Below are positions 16,684 through 24,216 of a stretch of DNA of 64,000 nucleotides, piece after piece. The DNA is taken from the NCBI RefSeq assembly GCF_036346105.1, contig NZ_CP107811.1:3848501-3912500 (forward strand). Direction: 5' to 3'. The DNA comes from Streptomyces sp. NBC_00539. GTDB lineage: Bacteria > Actinomycetota > Actinomycetes > Streptomycetales > Streptomycetaceae. The translations under genes were made by a program, and so were the position numbers. Within the stretch, counting starts at the first letter, position 1. Each line of letters begins with the position of its first letter. The notes below the pieces were generated by a model that ran no database searches, was not told the origin of the DNA, and was given only the letters and a program-made list of their open reading frames with translations.

Positions 16684-17102
16684 AGTGCACCCCCCCGCCG
16701 TCGTCTCGTCCGGGCGCGCGAGGCTGCGCACCTGCGGCAGTGCCGGGTGCCGTTCGGGGCGACGTACGTCGTCGCCGTGTCGAACTCGTGACCCCGGGCG
16801 CAGTGCGTCTGTCGGGCACGGCGCGCGGCGGGGGACACGCCCCGCAGGATGTTGGTCCGGGTGGTGACCACGTCGAGGTGGTCGGGGTTCACGCAGTGCC
16901 TGCGGCGGCACAGGTGATCGATCACGAGCCCGTCGGGAATCGGCCCACGGGTCAGGGTGTAGGCGACCCGGTGCGCGTACTGGGGCCGGCCGGCGACCTT
17001 GAACTGCCCGTACCCGTTGGGCTTGACGTGCGCGGTCCAGTCCCAGCACCCGAGGGGGCCGGGGGTGACCTTGTCGAGGAACCGGTCGGTCAACTCGCGC
17101 AC
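16401..17102 (-). CDS. HNH endonuclease
   Basis: Protein of 233 residues, GTG start 7 nt after GAGGGGG. The first about 130 residues make the enzyme: GCWDWTAHVKPNGYGQF, then the HNH core LVIDHLCRRRHCVNPDHLDV, followed by a zinc knuckle (HCARGHEFD ... RHCRRC). HNH proteins next to terminase are needed for cos cleavage in several phages; alternatively this is a homing-type enzyme. The last about 90 residues overlap the portal 5' end in another frame and look like out-of-frame sequence (Ser/Pro/Thr-rich), so the natural stop was probably lost. Confidence 0.85.
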   Translation of the reverse strand: MRELTDRFLDKVTPGPLGCWDWTAHVKPNGYGQFKVAGRPQYAHRVAYTLTRGPIPDGLVIDHLCRRRHCVNPDHLDVVTTRTNILRGVSPAARRARQTHCARGHEFDTATTYVAPNGTRHCRRCAASRARTRRRRGGALCPCPITASRGRRRSSPGIMPRSRSTTLGTPVITTSSPPSTATTPCAATAAAACGGATDSSAPTSAISGCTSPCPATSPAPRPICCSASRPSSP

Positions 17103-17169
17103 GCGATCACCCCCTCGCGTGCTCGGGCCCGGGCGCAGTGCTGCGCTCGGGCGGGGGAGGTGGGGGCGA

Positions 17170-18405
17170 TCAGGCGGCGGTCGTCAGCAGGCCGCGCCAC
17201 TCGTGCACGGTGGAGTGCACGGCGTACCGCAGCGCGTCGAGTGAGTGGTCGTCCTGCTTTACGGGGCGGTCTTCACCGCGGGCCGCGGCGGCGTCGTCCC
17301 ACACGTACGTGGGGAACTCGGCGAGCAGCCCCTCGCACGACCGGTGGATGAGCAGCGCGCCGGCGTCGAGCGCGTTCGCCACGCTGCGAATGCCGTCGAG
17401 CACTGCGTTATTGGCACGGGCGACGTTCGGGTACCCGTCGGCCCACAACTGCGTGGAGAACGACGCCGCGCTCGGGTCGATGAACGTCCACTCGGGCCGC
17501 ACCTCCTGCTCGGCGATCCACTCGCGGACAGCGCGGCTGTACTGCGCGTCGGTCATCTGCCGGTGCGCGGCGCGGGCGTCGTGTCTCCACTCGCTCACCG
17601 CGTACAGCCGGCCGTCGACGCCGAGGCCAAGCAGGATCGCCACGAACGGATTGCTCGTGCCGTAGTCCACCCCTGCCCAGTAGCGGCGCATCTCGGGCAG
17701 CTCGTCGACGACGTGCTGCTGCTCGTCGTACATGTCGAAGATCGCACCCTCGGCGACAACCCACTCGCCGAGGATCATCCGGCGCCGCCATAGGCCGGTG
17801 TACTCGGCGGACAGTGCCTTGACGTAGGCGGGCGACAGGGCCGGATTGTCGGCGAGCTTGAAGTGCCAGGAAGCGAGGTCGAGCTCGGCGGCGCGGTCGA
17901 GGTACTTCGCCTTGAGCCAGTGCCGCGGCCCGTCCGGGTTGGTGGTGCCGATCAGGATTGCGCCGGCGACCGACAGGCGGGCGAGTAGCTGCGTGAAAAA
18001 GGCTTCCGGCAGCAACGTGACCTCATCCGCGTACGCAACCGATGCGGTCAGACCGCGCAGCCGCCCCTCGGATCGGGAGTCACTCGCACCGATCAAGTGC
18101 ACAACCCTGCCGAGGATCACGGCGGTTGTCGCGCCTCGGGTGTGGTGGACCTCGGCCGCGGTGTCCGAGAACAACTCGGGGTCTTGCAGCGGCTCGATCA
18201 CGTTCCGCTCGATCGTGGCGAGCGATCGGCCCACGATCAGGATGAGTCCCGAGGCGGGCGCCCTCCGGACAGCGAGCAGGAAGCGCAGCAGCGACGAGAT
18301 CGTTTTGCCGGAGCGCACCGACCCGTGCCACAAGTTGATACGGGCGGTCGCCTCGCGGATCGAGCGCAGTTGCTTGTCGGACAGGTGGCCCGTCGAGGGA
18401 ATCAC
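17170..18405 (-). CDS. Terminase large subunit
   Basis: Protein of 411 residues. The ATPase has Walker A GSVRSGKT (28-35) and Walker B VAYADE (123-128). The RNase H-like nuclease has GVDYG (D247), WTFIDPSAAS (D310) and DDHSLDALRY (D390). These three acids are the usual metal-binding set. Overall it resembles PBSX/SPP1-type large terminases. It packages concatemeric DNA into the prohead through the portal. Its start overlaps the small-subunit stop by 4 bp. Confidence 0.95.
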   Translation of the reverse strand: MIPSTGHLSDKQLRSIREATARINLWHGSVRSGKTISSLLRFLLAVRRAPASGLILIVGRSLATIERNVIEPLQDPELFSDTAAEVHHTRGATTAVILGRVVHLIGASDSRSEGRLRGLTASVAYADEVTLLPEAFFTQLLARLSVAGAILIGTTNPDGPRHWLKAKYLDRAAELDLASWHFKLADNPALSPAYVKALSAEYTGLWRRRMILGEWVVAEGAIFDMYDEQQHVVDELPEMRRYWAGVDYGTSNPFVAILLGLGVDGRLYAVSEWRHDARAAHRQMTDAQYSRAVREWIAEQEVRPEWTFIDPSAASFSTQLWADGYPNVARANNAVLDGIRSVANALDAGALLIHRSCEGLLAEFPTYVWDDAAAARGEDRPVKQDDHSLDALRYAVHSTVHEWRGLLTTAA

Positions 18406-18845
18406 CCCCCGTCGGCGTCGTCTCCCACGGGCCCGAGCAGGACGTCGGCGAGGCGGTCGAGCATTCCGCCGGTGCTCGTCGACTTGTTGGAGCGCGCGAG
18501 CTCGGCGACCTTGGCGTGTACCTCGGTCAAGGCGCGAGCGGCGGTGGCGTAGTCGCGGGCGTCGCGCGCCGAGTCGGCGGCGCCGACCCGCTCGACCTGA
18601 GCGAGGGCGCCGTCGAGGGCGTCGTCGGCGAGCTGCTCGCGCCGCGCCGAGGCATCGGCCTTACGGGCATCGGTAGCGGCGGCGACCCGCGCACCACCGG
18701 AGAAGGTAAGTCCCTCGGCGGCGGCGATCTTCGAGACCGTGGCGGCGCCGCGGCCGAGCTCGCGAGCGATGTGGTTACGGGACTTGCCCTCGGCGTGCAG
18801 GCGGCGGACTGCTGCTCGGTCGGCGTCCGTGATCGGGTCGGCCAC
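18402..18845 (-). CDS. Terminase small subunit
   Basis: Protein of 147 residues. GTG at 18845 follows GGAGG at 7 nt, so the longer frame is rejected. An N-terminal helix-turn-helix (ADRAAVRRLHAEGKSRNHIA then RELGRGAATVSKIAAAEG) should bind the pac or cos region. A central helical oligomerisation segment (DARKADASARREQLADDALD) and a C-terminal Gly/Asp tail follow. First gene of the late operon, coupled to the large subunit. Confidence 0.86.
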   Translation of the reverse strand: MADPITDADRAAVRRLHAEGKSRNHIARELGRGAATVSKIAAAEGLTFSGGARVAAATDARKADASARREQLADDALDGALAQVERVGAADSARDARDYATAARALTEVHAKVAELARSNKSTSTGGMLDRLADVLLGPVGDDADGG

Positions 18846-18875
18846 GGGATCACCTCCCGACCGGGGGACATGCGA

Positions 18876-18910
18876 ACGCCCCGCCACCGGGGGGGATGGT
18901 GGCGGGGCGT
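18876..18910. terminator. 13-bp perfect hairpin upstream of terminase
   Basis: Arms of 13 bp (18876-18888 and 18898-18910) around a 9-nt loop rich in G. No T-tract follows on either strand. It lies 31 bp above the terminase small subunit start, so it may end an upstream minus-strand transcript or form a leader stem in the late mRNA. Confidence 0.55.
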
Positions 18911-19137
18911 CGAGATCAGGTTTCCGGGCACGCCGGAGGCGCTCCCGACTCTAGGTCACGAAGAGATAACGGCGCAAGTGTGTGTCGGGAAGATCGCTCA
19001 CTGAAAGAGCGGGCGTTGCTCGACGCCGTTGCCGAGGTCGAACAGCGGCTTGTCGACCAATGCCGGACTATTCGATCCATCCCTCGCACCACGTGCGCGC
19101 GAGGTGATTGGTAGCGGCCAGCTGAGATTCCCCGCTC

Positions 19138-19168
19138 GCGGCCAGTTGGTGGGGAGCCAACTGGCCGC
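19138..19168 (-). terminator. 12-bp hairpin after the 19204-19614 gene
   Basis: Perfect arms 19138-19149 and 19157-19168 with a 7-nt loop, 36 bp downstream of the minus-strand stop at 19204. No T-run, as is frequent in Streptomyces. Confidence 0.6.
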
Positions 19169-19203
19169 AGGTCGTCACTGTGGGTGCCGGTCGCGGTGCG
19201 CTT

Positions 19204-19614
19204 TTAGCTCCGGGACACCGAGATGACGGATGAGCCTGAGACATGGTCGCCGATGGTGAACACCAGGTTCGTGTTTCCGGAAGCGGCACCGGATGATGCT
19301 GTCACCGCCACCCACATCGCGCTCGTTGAACCCGTCGCAGGGGAAGCAAGGTCGACGTTCATGAAGCTGAGCGAATTGCCCGAGAGATTCCCGGGGTAGT
19401 TCACGGTGCCGCCCTTGACGTCCAAGACGGTCAGCTGGTAGATGCTGCCTGCTTCTGACTCGAACTGCAGACCGTGCCCGACAGGGAGTGCCACGGACAC
19501 ACGTTGCGGGGAAACCGTCCCTCCCCCCTCGTTCCTCACCTGTACGCCGGGGTAACCGGGGTCACCACCTGCCACCAGTGAAATCGGTCCTCCGGGCACC
19601 ACTGAAAAGGCCAC
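19204..19614 (-). CDS. Hypothetical beta-rich protein
   Basis: Protein of 136 residues. GTG at 19614 has AAGGAGG at 6 nt; an upstream start at 19650 lacks such a site. The sequence (FSVVPGGPISLVAGGDPGYP, NEGGGTVSPQRVSVALPVG, SMWVAVTASSGAASGNTNL-like strands) suggests a single Ig-like beta-sandwich, without signal peptide or membrane helix. It is transcribed divergently from the 19884 gene, with a 16-bp palindrome between them, and ends in its own hairpin. It may be a small virion or cargo protein; function unknown. Confidence 0.6.
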   Translation of the reverse strand: MAFSVVPGGPISLVAGGDPGYPGVQVRNEGGGTVSPQRVSVALPVGHGLQFESEAGSIYQLTVLDVKGGTVNYPGNLSGNSLSFMNVDLASPATGSTSAMWVAVTASSGAASGNTNLVFTIGDHVSGSSVISVSRS

Positions 19615-19741
19615 GTCGATCCTCCTTGATTGAACAACGTCACTGATCATGCCGGTATCGCGGTAGTCCTACGTCCCGCCACTACAAGGTGGCCGAAACT
19701 GACGGTCGCAGACACCCACAGGGCCCCGCAGGCCGACTACA

Positions 19742-19757
19742 CAAGGTCATGACCTTG
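19742..19757. promoter_or_regulatory. 16-bp perfect palindrome in divergent intergenic region
   Basis: CAAGGTCATGACCTTG is fully self-complementary. It lies between the divergent genes starting at 19614 (minus) and 19884 (plus), 127 bp from each, where an operator would be expected. A second short inverted repeat (TGGCA-TCG-TGCCA) is at about 19853. Confidence 0.5.
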
Positions 19758-19883
19758 CTGGCCGTACGTGGGGAATTCCTGCTGGCCGCTGTCAGGTGAT
19801 CCACTCAGTGACGTTTTATGACGCCTTGTCATGGGGAGATCCGCATGGGTTGGCATCGTGCCAGGCTATGAGGAGACATAGAC

Positions 19884-20210
19884 ATGTCTGATGAACAGAG
19901 TGGTATTCAGGTGACCGACTTGGGCGCCATCCCGACAACAGTTAACGCGTTCGAAGTCGTTGACGTGACCCTGGTTCCTGTGGCCGAAGTCAAGTCCGAG
20001 GAGGTCGGCACACTGAGCCTGCGATATGTGGACGGTGTGCCGCAGCTCGTCGTCAGCGGGGGAAAGGCGTTCCCGGCGAACCTCGCGGCTGTGGACGGCT
20101 CGGGGAACCAGGTTGCGACCTACGCAGTGGGCAAGGCAGTGACCATTGGCGAACACCGCAAGTTGCTCGTCATGAGGGAGGAAGACGTTATGGCGATCAT
20201 TGAGTCTTAA
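19884..20210 (+). CDS. Hypothetical protein, plus strand
   Basis: Protein of 108 residues, ATG at 19884 after GAGGAG at 8 nt. It is a beta-rich, acidic protein (VNAFEVVDVTLVPVAEVKSE, LSLRYVDGVPQLVVSGGKAF, EHRKLLVMREEDVMAIIES). No family recognised, no signal or membrane segment. It faces the 19204-19614 gene across a palindrome-bearing spacer, so the two may share regulation. Expressed on the non-late strand of the prophage, it is a candidate lysogeny-expressed gene. Confidence 0.6.
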   Translation: MSDEQSGIQVTDLGAIPTTVNAFEVVDVTLVPVAEVKSEEVGTLSLRYVDGVPQLVVSGGKAFPANLAAVDGSGNQVATYAVGKAVTIGEHRKLLVMREEDVMAIIES

Positions 20211-20219
20211 GGCGCTCCA

Positions 20220-20480
20220 GTGGCGCTGCCCTCCCCGCGTCATCCGCTTTCCATTGCGCACAGGAGCCTGGAGCGCAGCGGAATGCTGTATCAGGGCGCG
20301 GCCGTCGAGCTGCGGACCGACCGGGGGCAGAAGCTGCGCGAGTTCGCCGAGCTGCACGGACTCACGACCGGTCGCGTAGATCAGATCGCTAAGGGCAGGT
20401 GGCTGCGGCCCGAGGTGAGCCTCGGGCCGCGCGCCAGTCGGCCTACGCTGCGGCGGGGATGTCCACCCCAAGCGCGCTGA
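20220..20480 (+). CDS. Possible small HTH protein
   Basis: An 86-residue reading frame, GTG at 20220, 10 bp after the previous stop, which suggests coupling though no clear ribosome site is visible. KLREFAELHGLTTGRVDQIA looks like a helix-turn-helix. However the 3' part overlaps the terminator hairpin and the end of the convergent 20443 gene, so the true extent is uncertain and the frame could be fortuitous. Confidence 0.33.
   Translation: MALPSPRHPLSIAHRSLERSGMLYQGAAVELRTDRGQKLREFAELHGLTTGRVDQIAKGRWLRPEVSLGPRASRPTLRRGCPPQAR
20405..20430 (-). terminator. Hairpin terminator of the early minus operon
   Basis: Perfect 11-bp stem (20405-20415 with 20420-20430), 4-nt loop TGAG, 13 bp beyond the minus-strand stop at 20443. 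No T-tract. Confidence 0.6.
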
Positions 20481-21225
20481 TCAGATCGGGGAGGTCGTCC
20501 CACCCCCACACCCGCGCCCGTTCCCTGCTGTCGAGGGGGACGGGCGCCGAGCAGGCGCGCCCGCCCGAGCAGGTCACGGCCGGCGGCCCGTCGGGGGCAC
20601 TGTGCAGGGTGAGCTCGCCCCCGCACCACGGGCACGGCTCGGGCAGCGGAGTCTCGCGCTGGTCGAGGCCGAGGGCGCGCAGCACCCGGGCCTCGGCGAT
20701 CCGGGCGGTACCCCGCGCTTCGTGCAGCAGGTGCAACGGCAGCACCTCGAACGGCGGCGGGGCGAGGGCGCCGTGGAGCTCGCGCTCGGGGGCGGTGTCC
20801 TCATCCTGCACGCGCCCCTCGATCCACACGCACGCCCAGTGCAGCCCATGCACCCGCGATCCGGCGGCGCGCCGACTGTCCGGTGCGCTCGGGTCGGCGC
20901 ACAGCCACGCCCGGGGGTCGCCCTGCTCGGTGCGCTGTACGGCGGCGGCGAGGGTGTCGGCGAGGTCGAACACCAGCCGCTCGACGCCGCGGCCGACATC
21001 GAGGGCGCCGAGGTTGAGCGGGGCGGGGTGCTCGCGCAGCACGAGCGGGGCCCGGTCCTCGACGACGAGCTGCTCGTCGTCGCCCTCGCGCATGGTGTGC
21101 GCGAGCTGCCGCGGGGGCCAGTGATCGGCCGGCAACTCCTCGATCCCGAGCAGCAGCTCGGCCCACCGGCCGCGGATCGTTCGCAGCGCGCGCACAGTTT
21201 CGTGCACAGCCTGTGTGTAACTCAC
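20443..21225 (-). CDS. Phage protein with C-terminal zinc ribbon, unknown
   Basis: Protein of 260 residues, MSYTQAVHETVRALRTIRGR onward. The first about 170 residues are helical and acidic (DLADTLAAAVQRTEQGDPRA). A zinc-ribbon-like pair follows near 200-225: CPWCGGELTL and VTCSGGRAC. It is the last gene of the minus-strand early operon, whose members overlap by 1-4 bp. Similar proteins occur in the early regions of actinophages; a DNA- or RNA-binding accessory role is inferred only. Confidence 0.7.
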   Translation of the reverse strand: MSYTQAVHETVRALRTIRGRWAELLLGIEELPADHWPPRQLAHTMREGDDEQLVVEDRAPLVLREHPAPLNLGALDVGRGVERLVFDLADTLAAAVQRTEQGDPRAWLCADPSAPDSRRAAGSRVHGLHWACVWIEGRVQDEDTAPERELHGALAPPPFEVLPLHLLHEARGTARIAEARVLRALGLDQRETPLPEPCPWCGGELTLHSAPDGPPAVTCSGGRACSAPVPLDSRERARVWGWDDLPDLISALGVDIPAAA

Positions 21226-21566
21226 TGTCCCCCCTTGTTGGATGCTCGCAGCGCCTCGACCTCGACGGCGTACGCGTCGCGCTCGGCCTCGGCCTCGACG
21301 ATGGCCTGCTCGGCGGCGGCGACTCGGTGTATCAGCCGCAGCGCCGCGGCCTGCTGCCCGCCGGCCGAGCGGCGGAAGTTGTCGCCGTCGGCGATCTCGG
21401 CCTCGACGAGCTGCCGCAGCCGCGCCGTGTCCTCGGGGCCGAGCACCCCTCGGTCGGCACGGGCGAGCAGGACTCGCAGCGCCGTGCGTCGCTCGTCGCG
21501 GACTGCCCCGCGGGCGTCGCTCCGGCCGCGCGGAGACCGGATGCGGGGAAGGGTGTTCGCAGTCAT
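21222..21566 (-). CDS. Small coiled-coil phage protein
   Basis: Protein of 114 residues from ATG 21566 (MTANTLPRIRSPRGRSDARG). Basic N-terminus, then a long helix (ADRGVLGPEDTARLRQLVEA; AAEQAIVEAEAERDAYAVEV) predicted to form a coiled coil. It overlaps the next gene start by 4 bp. No family assigned. Confidence 0.6.
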   Translation of the reverse strand: MTANTLPRIRSPRGRSDARGAVRDERRTALRVLLARADRGVLGPEDTARLRQLVEAEIADGDNFRRSAGGQQAAALRLIHRVAAAEQAIVEAEAERDAYAVEVEALRASNKGGQ

Positions 21567-21751
21567 GGTGTGCTCTCTCCGTTCTCGGCTCGGCGCGTCG
21601 TCGAGCAGGTGGTGCATGTGGTCGGGCACGGCCGGCGGCCGAGGCGGCGCAGCTCGCGGTCGAGGCGATTGTCGATCCGGACCGCGTACGCGAGGGCGGC
21701 GCCGAGGGCGAGTGCGAGCGTCACGGCGAGGGCGAGCAGGGCGGCGCTCAT
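21563..21751 (-). CDS. Small membrane protein
   Basis: Protein of 62 residues. One strong membrane helix at about 3-23 (LLALAVTLALALGAALAYAV), then a basic stretch and a Thr/Cys-rich C-terminus. Start ATG 21751 overlaps the upstream gene's stop. Short single-span proteins are common between phage early genes; role unknown. Confidence 0.55.
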   Translation of the reverse strand: MSAALLALAVTLALALGAALAYAVRIDNRLDRELRRLGRRPCPTTCTTCSTTRRAENGESTP

Positions 21752-21993
21752 GGGGTTGTCTCGCCGTTCGTTCGGGCACGGCGCAGCAGCCGATCGAGGG
21801 CGCGCCGAGCGCCGCGGGTTTCCCGCGCGCGAGGCGCGACCGGTCGCGCGGGGTAGACGTCGGTCAGGTGCCATCCGTCGACGGCGAGTCGGTCGGCGAG
21901 GGCGGCGACGACGGCGGTCGCGCGGTGTGGGTGCACGTCGAGCTCGTCGGTCAGGTGGGCGGCGATCACGGCGCGTGCGGCGGCGGGGATCAC
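21748..21993 (-). CDS. Small helical phage protein
   Basis: Protein of 81 residues from GTG 21993 (VIPAAARAVIAAHLTDELDV). Helical with a basic C-terminus (GARRALDRLLRRARTNGE). Overlaps its neighbours by 4 bp at both ends, as part of the early operon. Unknown function. Confidence 0.58.
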   Translation of the reverse strand: MIPAAARAVIAAHLTDELDVHPHRATAVVAALADRLAVDGWHLTDVYPARPVAPRARETRGARRALDRLLRRARTNGETTP

Positions 21994-22811
21994 CGGGCCT
22001 CGCCCCCGCCGCTGGTGTGCCGAGCTCGGGCGTCTCGCCGCGGTGCGGGCGGTTGGCACATGATCCGAGCGAGGCGCACCTGCTCATCGTCGGCCTGCTC
22101 GCCGTTGCTGAGGTGAGCGAGTAGTGCCTCGACGCGCGAGGGGTGCACCCCAGTGAGCGGGCGGCGGCCCTTCCCGCGGTTGCGGAAGCTGCTCCGGCAC
22201 TGCTCGTCGACGGCGGTGAGGCAGTACGGGCACCGGACGCCGAGCGGGTCGGGCAGACCCTCGGCGACGAGCTGCTCGCGGTGCGCACGGGCCGGCCGGA
22301 ACTGCCGTAGTTCGGCGGCCACGTGTGCAGGCATGTAGCGGCGCGGGCCGGCGCCGACTCCCGACATGAGCGCGGCGAGACGTTTCTGCCCTGCCGCGTT
22401 GATCTCGGCCCGGTACTGCGCGGGCGCAACATGGCCTCGGGCGACCGAGGCACGGGTGCCGAGCAGTTCCTCGCGCCACGCGGCAGGGTTGTCCGGGTCC
22501 GCGGCCGGCACGGGGTCGGTGTGCCGGGCCATGACCTCGGCCCGGTGCGGCCCCCATGCGGCGAGCAGGTCGTGCGGCTCGATCGGCCGGTACTGCGAGC
22601 TCTTGTTCCCGCCCTGCTGCTCGTAGTAACGGCGGGTTGCGCGGGCGGCGTCCCATCCGGTGGCGGGCATGGTCGCGGGCACGTCGGCGACGGCGGCGGT
22701 CCACTCCGAGATGGTGCGGGCGGCCTGCTGCGGGTCGGCGAGGGCACGACGCACACGGCTGTCGAGGGTTCCAGCGAAGGCGAGCAGGGCGGCGATCTGT
22801 TCGGGCGTCAT
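21990..22811 (-). CDS. Phage early protein with zinc-finger region
   Basis: Protein of 273 residues, MTPEQIAALLAFAGTLDSRV onward. The N-terminal half is helical; a segment WDAARATRRYYEQQGGNKSS is typical of actinophage early proteins. Near 205-240 CPYCLTAVDEQCRS and the basic RNRGKGRRPLTGVHPSRVEA resemble a zinc-binding domain found in many Streptomyces phage and integrative element proteins. It follows the wHTH protein and overlaps its stop, so it may act with it in replication control. Confidence 0.7.
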   Translation of the reverse strand: MTPEQIAALLAFAGTLDSRVRRALADPQQAARTISEWTAAVADVPATMPATGWDAARATRRYYEQQGGNKSSQYRPIEPHDLLAAWGPHRAEVMARHTDPVPAADPDNPAAWREELLGTRASVARGHVAPAQYRAEINAAGQKRLAALMSGVGAGPRRYMPAHVAAELRQFRPARAHREQLVAEGLPDPLGVRCPYCLTAVDEQCRSSFRNRGKGRRPLTGVHPSRVEALLAHLSNGEQADDEQVRLARIMCQPPAPRRDARARHTSGGGEAR

Positions 22812-23587
22812 GAGCGGCTCTCCTTTTGGGCGAGCAGGGCGAGGCCGGCGGCGAGGTTGTCGGCGTAGCTCGCGGTCGAGGCGGGCGCCCGAGGCGGCGC
22901 GCTCGGCGCCGGCCGGTCGAGGTCGCTCCAGACCTTGAGCCAGTAGCGGGCACTCTTCGGCGCCTCGCCCGGATTGGTGCGGCGGGCGGCGAGGTCGACC
23001 AAGGCCTCGACGCCGTGCGCCTGTACGAGCCGGTAGACGTCGCGCTGCTCGCCGAGACCGAGGGACCACCGGACGGTGATCGAGGCGGCGACGAGAGCGG
23101 CGTCGAGCGGACGTAGTTCGGGAATCAGAGCTGCCGCGGTGTTCGTCGCGCGCGGCTGCTGCTGTTCTTTGTCTTGTAGAGAGCTTCTTTTGTTCTGGGG
23201 GCCGGTAGCCGGTCCCCCCGGGGCCGATGTCCGGCCCTCCCCGGGGCCGCTCACCGGCCCCCCGGGGGCCGATGTCCGGTCCGGGCCGGTAGTCGGCCCG
23301 GGCTGATCTCCGGCCCCCCTCGCGTCGAGCAGGGGGAGGCGGTAGACCGTTTCACCCCCGGGGCCGAGGGCGCCCTCGACGACGGCGAGCTCGCCCGAGA
23401 CGAGCAGGGAGTCGACGGCGTCGCGGACGGTGGACCGGGCGGCGCGAGTGCGGCGGATGAGCGAGGCGGTACCGGCATAGGCGACGCCGGTCGCGTCGGC
23501 CCGATCAGCGATTGCGAGCAGTACCAGACGAGCGGCGCCTCGGCTGTCGGACCGGGACCAAACCCAATCCGTCGCGGCGAGGCTCAA
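22808..23587 (-). CDS. wHTH replication-initiator-like protein
   Basis: Protein of 259 residues; TTG at 23587 with AAGGAG at 8 nt. The first about 90 residues make a winged helix of the DnaD/phage O type (ARLVLLAIADRADATGVAYA, LIRRTRAARSTVRDAVDSLL). A Pro/Gly linker has a tandem repeat (TSAPGGPVSGPGEGR, then TSAPGGPATGP). A C-terminal helical part follows. In many siphophages a protein like this opens the replication module. No helicase or loader motif is present, so the host replisome would do the rest. Confidence 0.75.
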   Translation of the reverse strand: MSLAATDWVWSRSDSRGAARLVLLAIADRADATGVAYAGTASLIRRTRAARSTVRDAVDSLLVSGELAVVEGALGPGGETVYRLPLLDARGAGDQPGPTTGPDRTSAPGGPVSGPGEGRTSAPGGPATGPQNKRSSLQDKEQQQPRATNTAAALIPELRPLDAALVAASITVRWSLGLGEQRDVYRLVQAHGVEALVDLAARRTNPGEAPKSARYWLKVWSDLDRPAPSAPPRAPASTASYADNLAAGLALLAQKESRS

Positions 23588-23747
23588 CGTTTCGTCTCCT
23601 TACGGGTATCGGCGAGCCCGGTGGTTCGGGACGGCCGGCGAGCGCGGCGGGTGTGTGGGCGGGGCAACGGCCGCCGACGACGTAGCGGCGGGCGCCGACC
23701 GAGCGGCAGTAGGCGCCAGCAGCGCCGTCCCAGAAATCGCAGATCAC
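23505..23747 (-). CDS. Small cysteine-containing phage protein
   Basis: Protein of 80 residues from GTG 23747: VICDFWDGAAGAYCRSVGAR then YVVGGRCPAHTPAALAGRPE. The paired Cys/His residues suggest one zinc site, a pattern common in short actinophage proteins. It overlaps the stop of the preceding gene by 4 bp and the start of the wHTH gene by 83 bp, so the last third may be translated only lightly constrained. Confidence 0.5.
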   Translation of the reverse strand: MICDFWDGAAGAYCRSVGARRYVVGGRCPAHTPAALAGRPEPPGSPIPVRRRNVEPRRDGLGLVPVRQPRRRSSGTARNR

Positions 23748-24031
23748 GCCATGGAGTCGGCGCCGACGAAGCGGGCGTAAACGCGGTGCTCGACGCGCCC
23801 CTGCTCGACGACAGACCGGGCGACTGCCTCGAACGCGCCATCGGGATACGCGGCCAGTCGTCCGCTGCGGATGGCCTGCGCGGCCGACGATGCCCGAGCT
23901 ATCGACCCGAGCCGCTGCACGATCGCCCACTCGCCCGGACGGTCGGCGAGCTCCGTCGCGATCAGAGCGTGCTTGGTGTTCCGGCTGCGCGGCGGCGGCC
24001 CGGTGAAGGTGACAGGCACAAGATCCCCCAT
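23744..24031 (-). CDS. First gene of early operon, conserved phage protein
   Basis: Protein of 95 residues, MGDLVPVTFTGPPPRSRNTK onward. The stretch KHALIATELADRPGEWAIVQ and then SAAQAIRSGRLAAYPDGAFE is a recurring small protein of Streptomyces phages and integrative elements, of unknown function. The start ATG lies 3 bp below the first operator (24034-24049), so transcription of this operon is probably shut off by the divergent repressor in the lysogen. Confidence 0.66.
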   Translation of the reverse strand: MGDLVPVTFTGPPPRSRNTKHALIATELADRPGEWAIVQRLGSIARASSAAQAIRSGRLAAYPDGAFEAVARSVVEQGRVEHRVYARFVGADSMA

Positions 24032-24033
24032 GT

Positions 24034-24212
24034 GTTCTCGGACAGGAACAGCAGCGGGCACAAGGCGCCCGGTACAGACTGTTTGTCTGTTGCTGTTCTC
24101 GAACAAGAACAACCGTAGTCTTGGCCGATTCAGCACGTCAACGCAGTTCCGGGGTGTGCATTTCGGGGTAGTGGCTGCTTAGATAAGATCGTTCGCGTTC
24201 TGCGACAAGAAC
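24034..24212. promoter_or_regulatory. Prophage immunity operators (three 16-bp sites)
   Basis: Three copies of GTTCT-N6-RGAAC with a CGRACA-like centre: GTTCTCGGACAGGAAC (24034-24049), GTTCTCGAACAAGAAC (24095-24110) and GTTCTGCGACAAGAAC (24197-24212). The first abuts the minus-strand early operon start, the third sits just before the plus-strand repressor, and a TAAGAT -10-like box is at 24183-24188. A further inverted repeat ACAGAC-N5-GTCTGT is at 24074-24090. The layout suggests repression of both divergent promoters. Confidence 0.75.
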
Positions 24213-24216
24213 GGAG

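Noticed and set aside
24034-24212. Operators considered as LexA/SOS boxes
   Set aside because: The actinobacterial SOS box is GAAC-N4-GTTC; these sites have the opposite arm order and N6 spacing.
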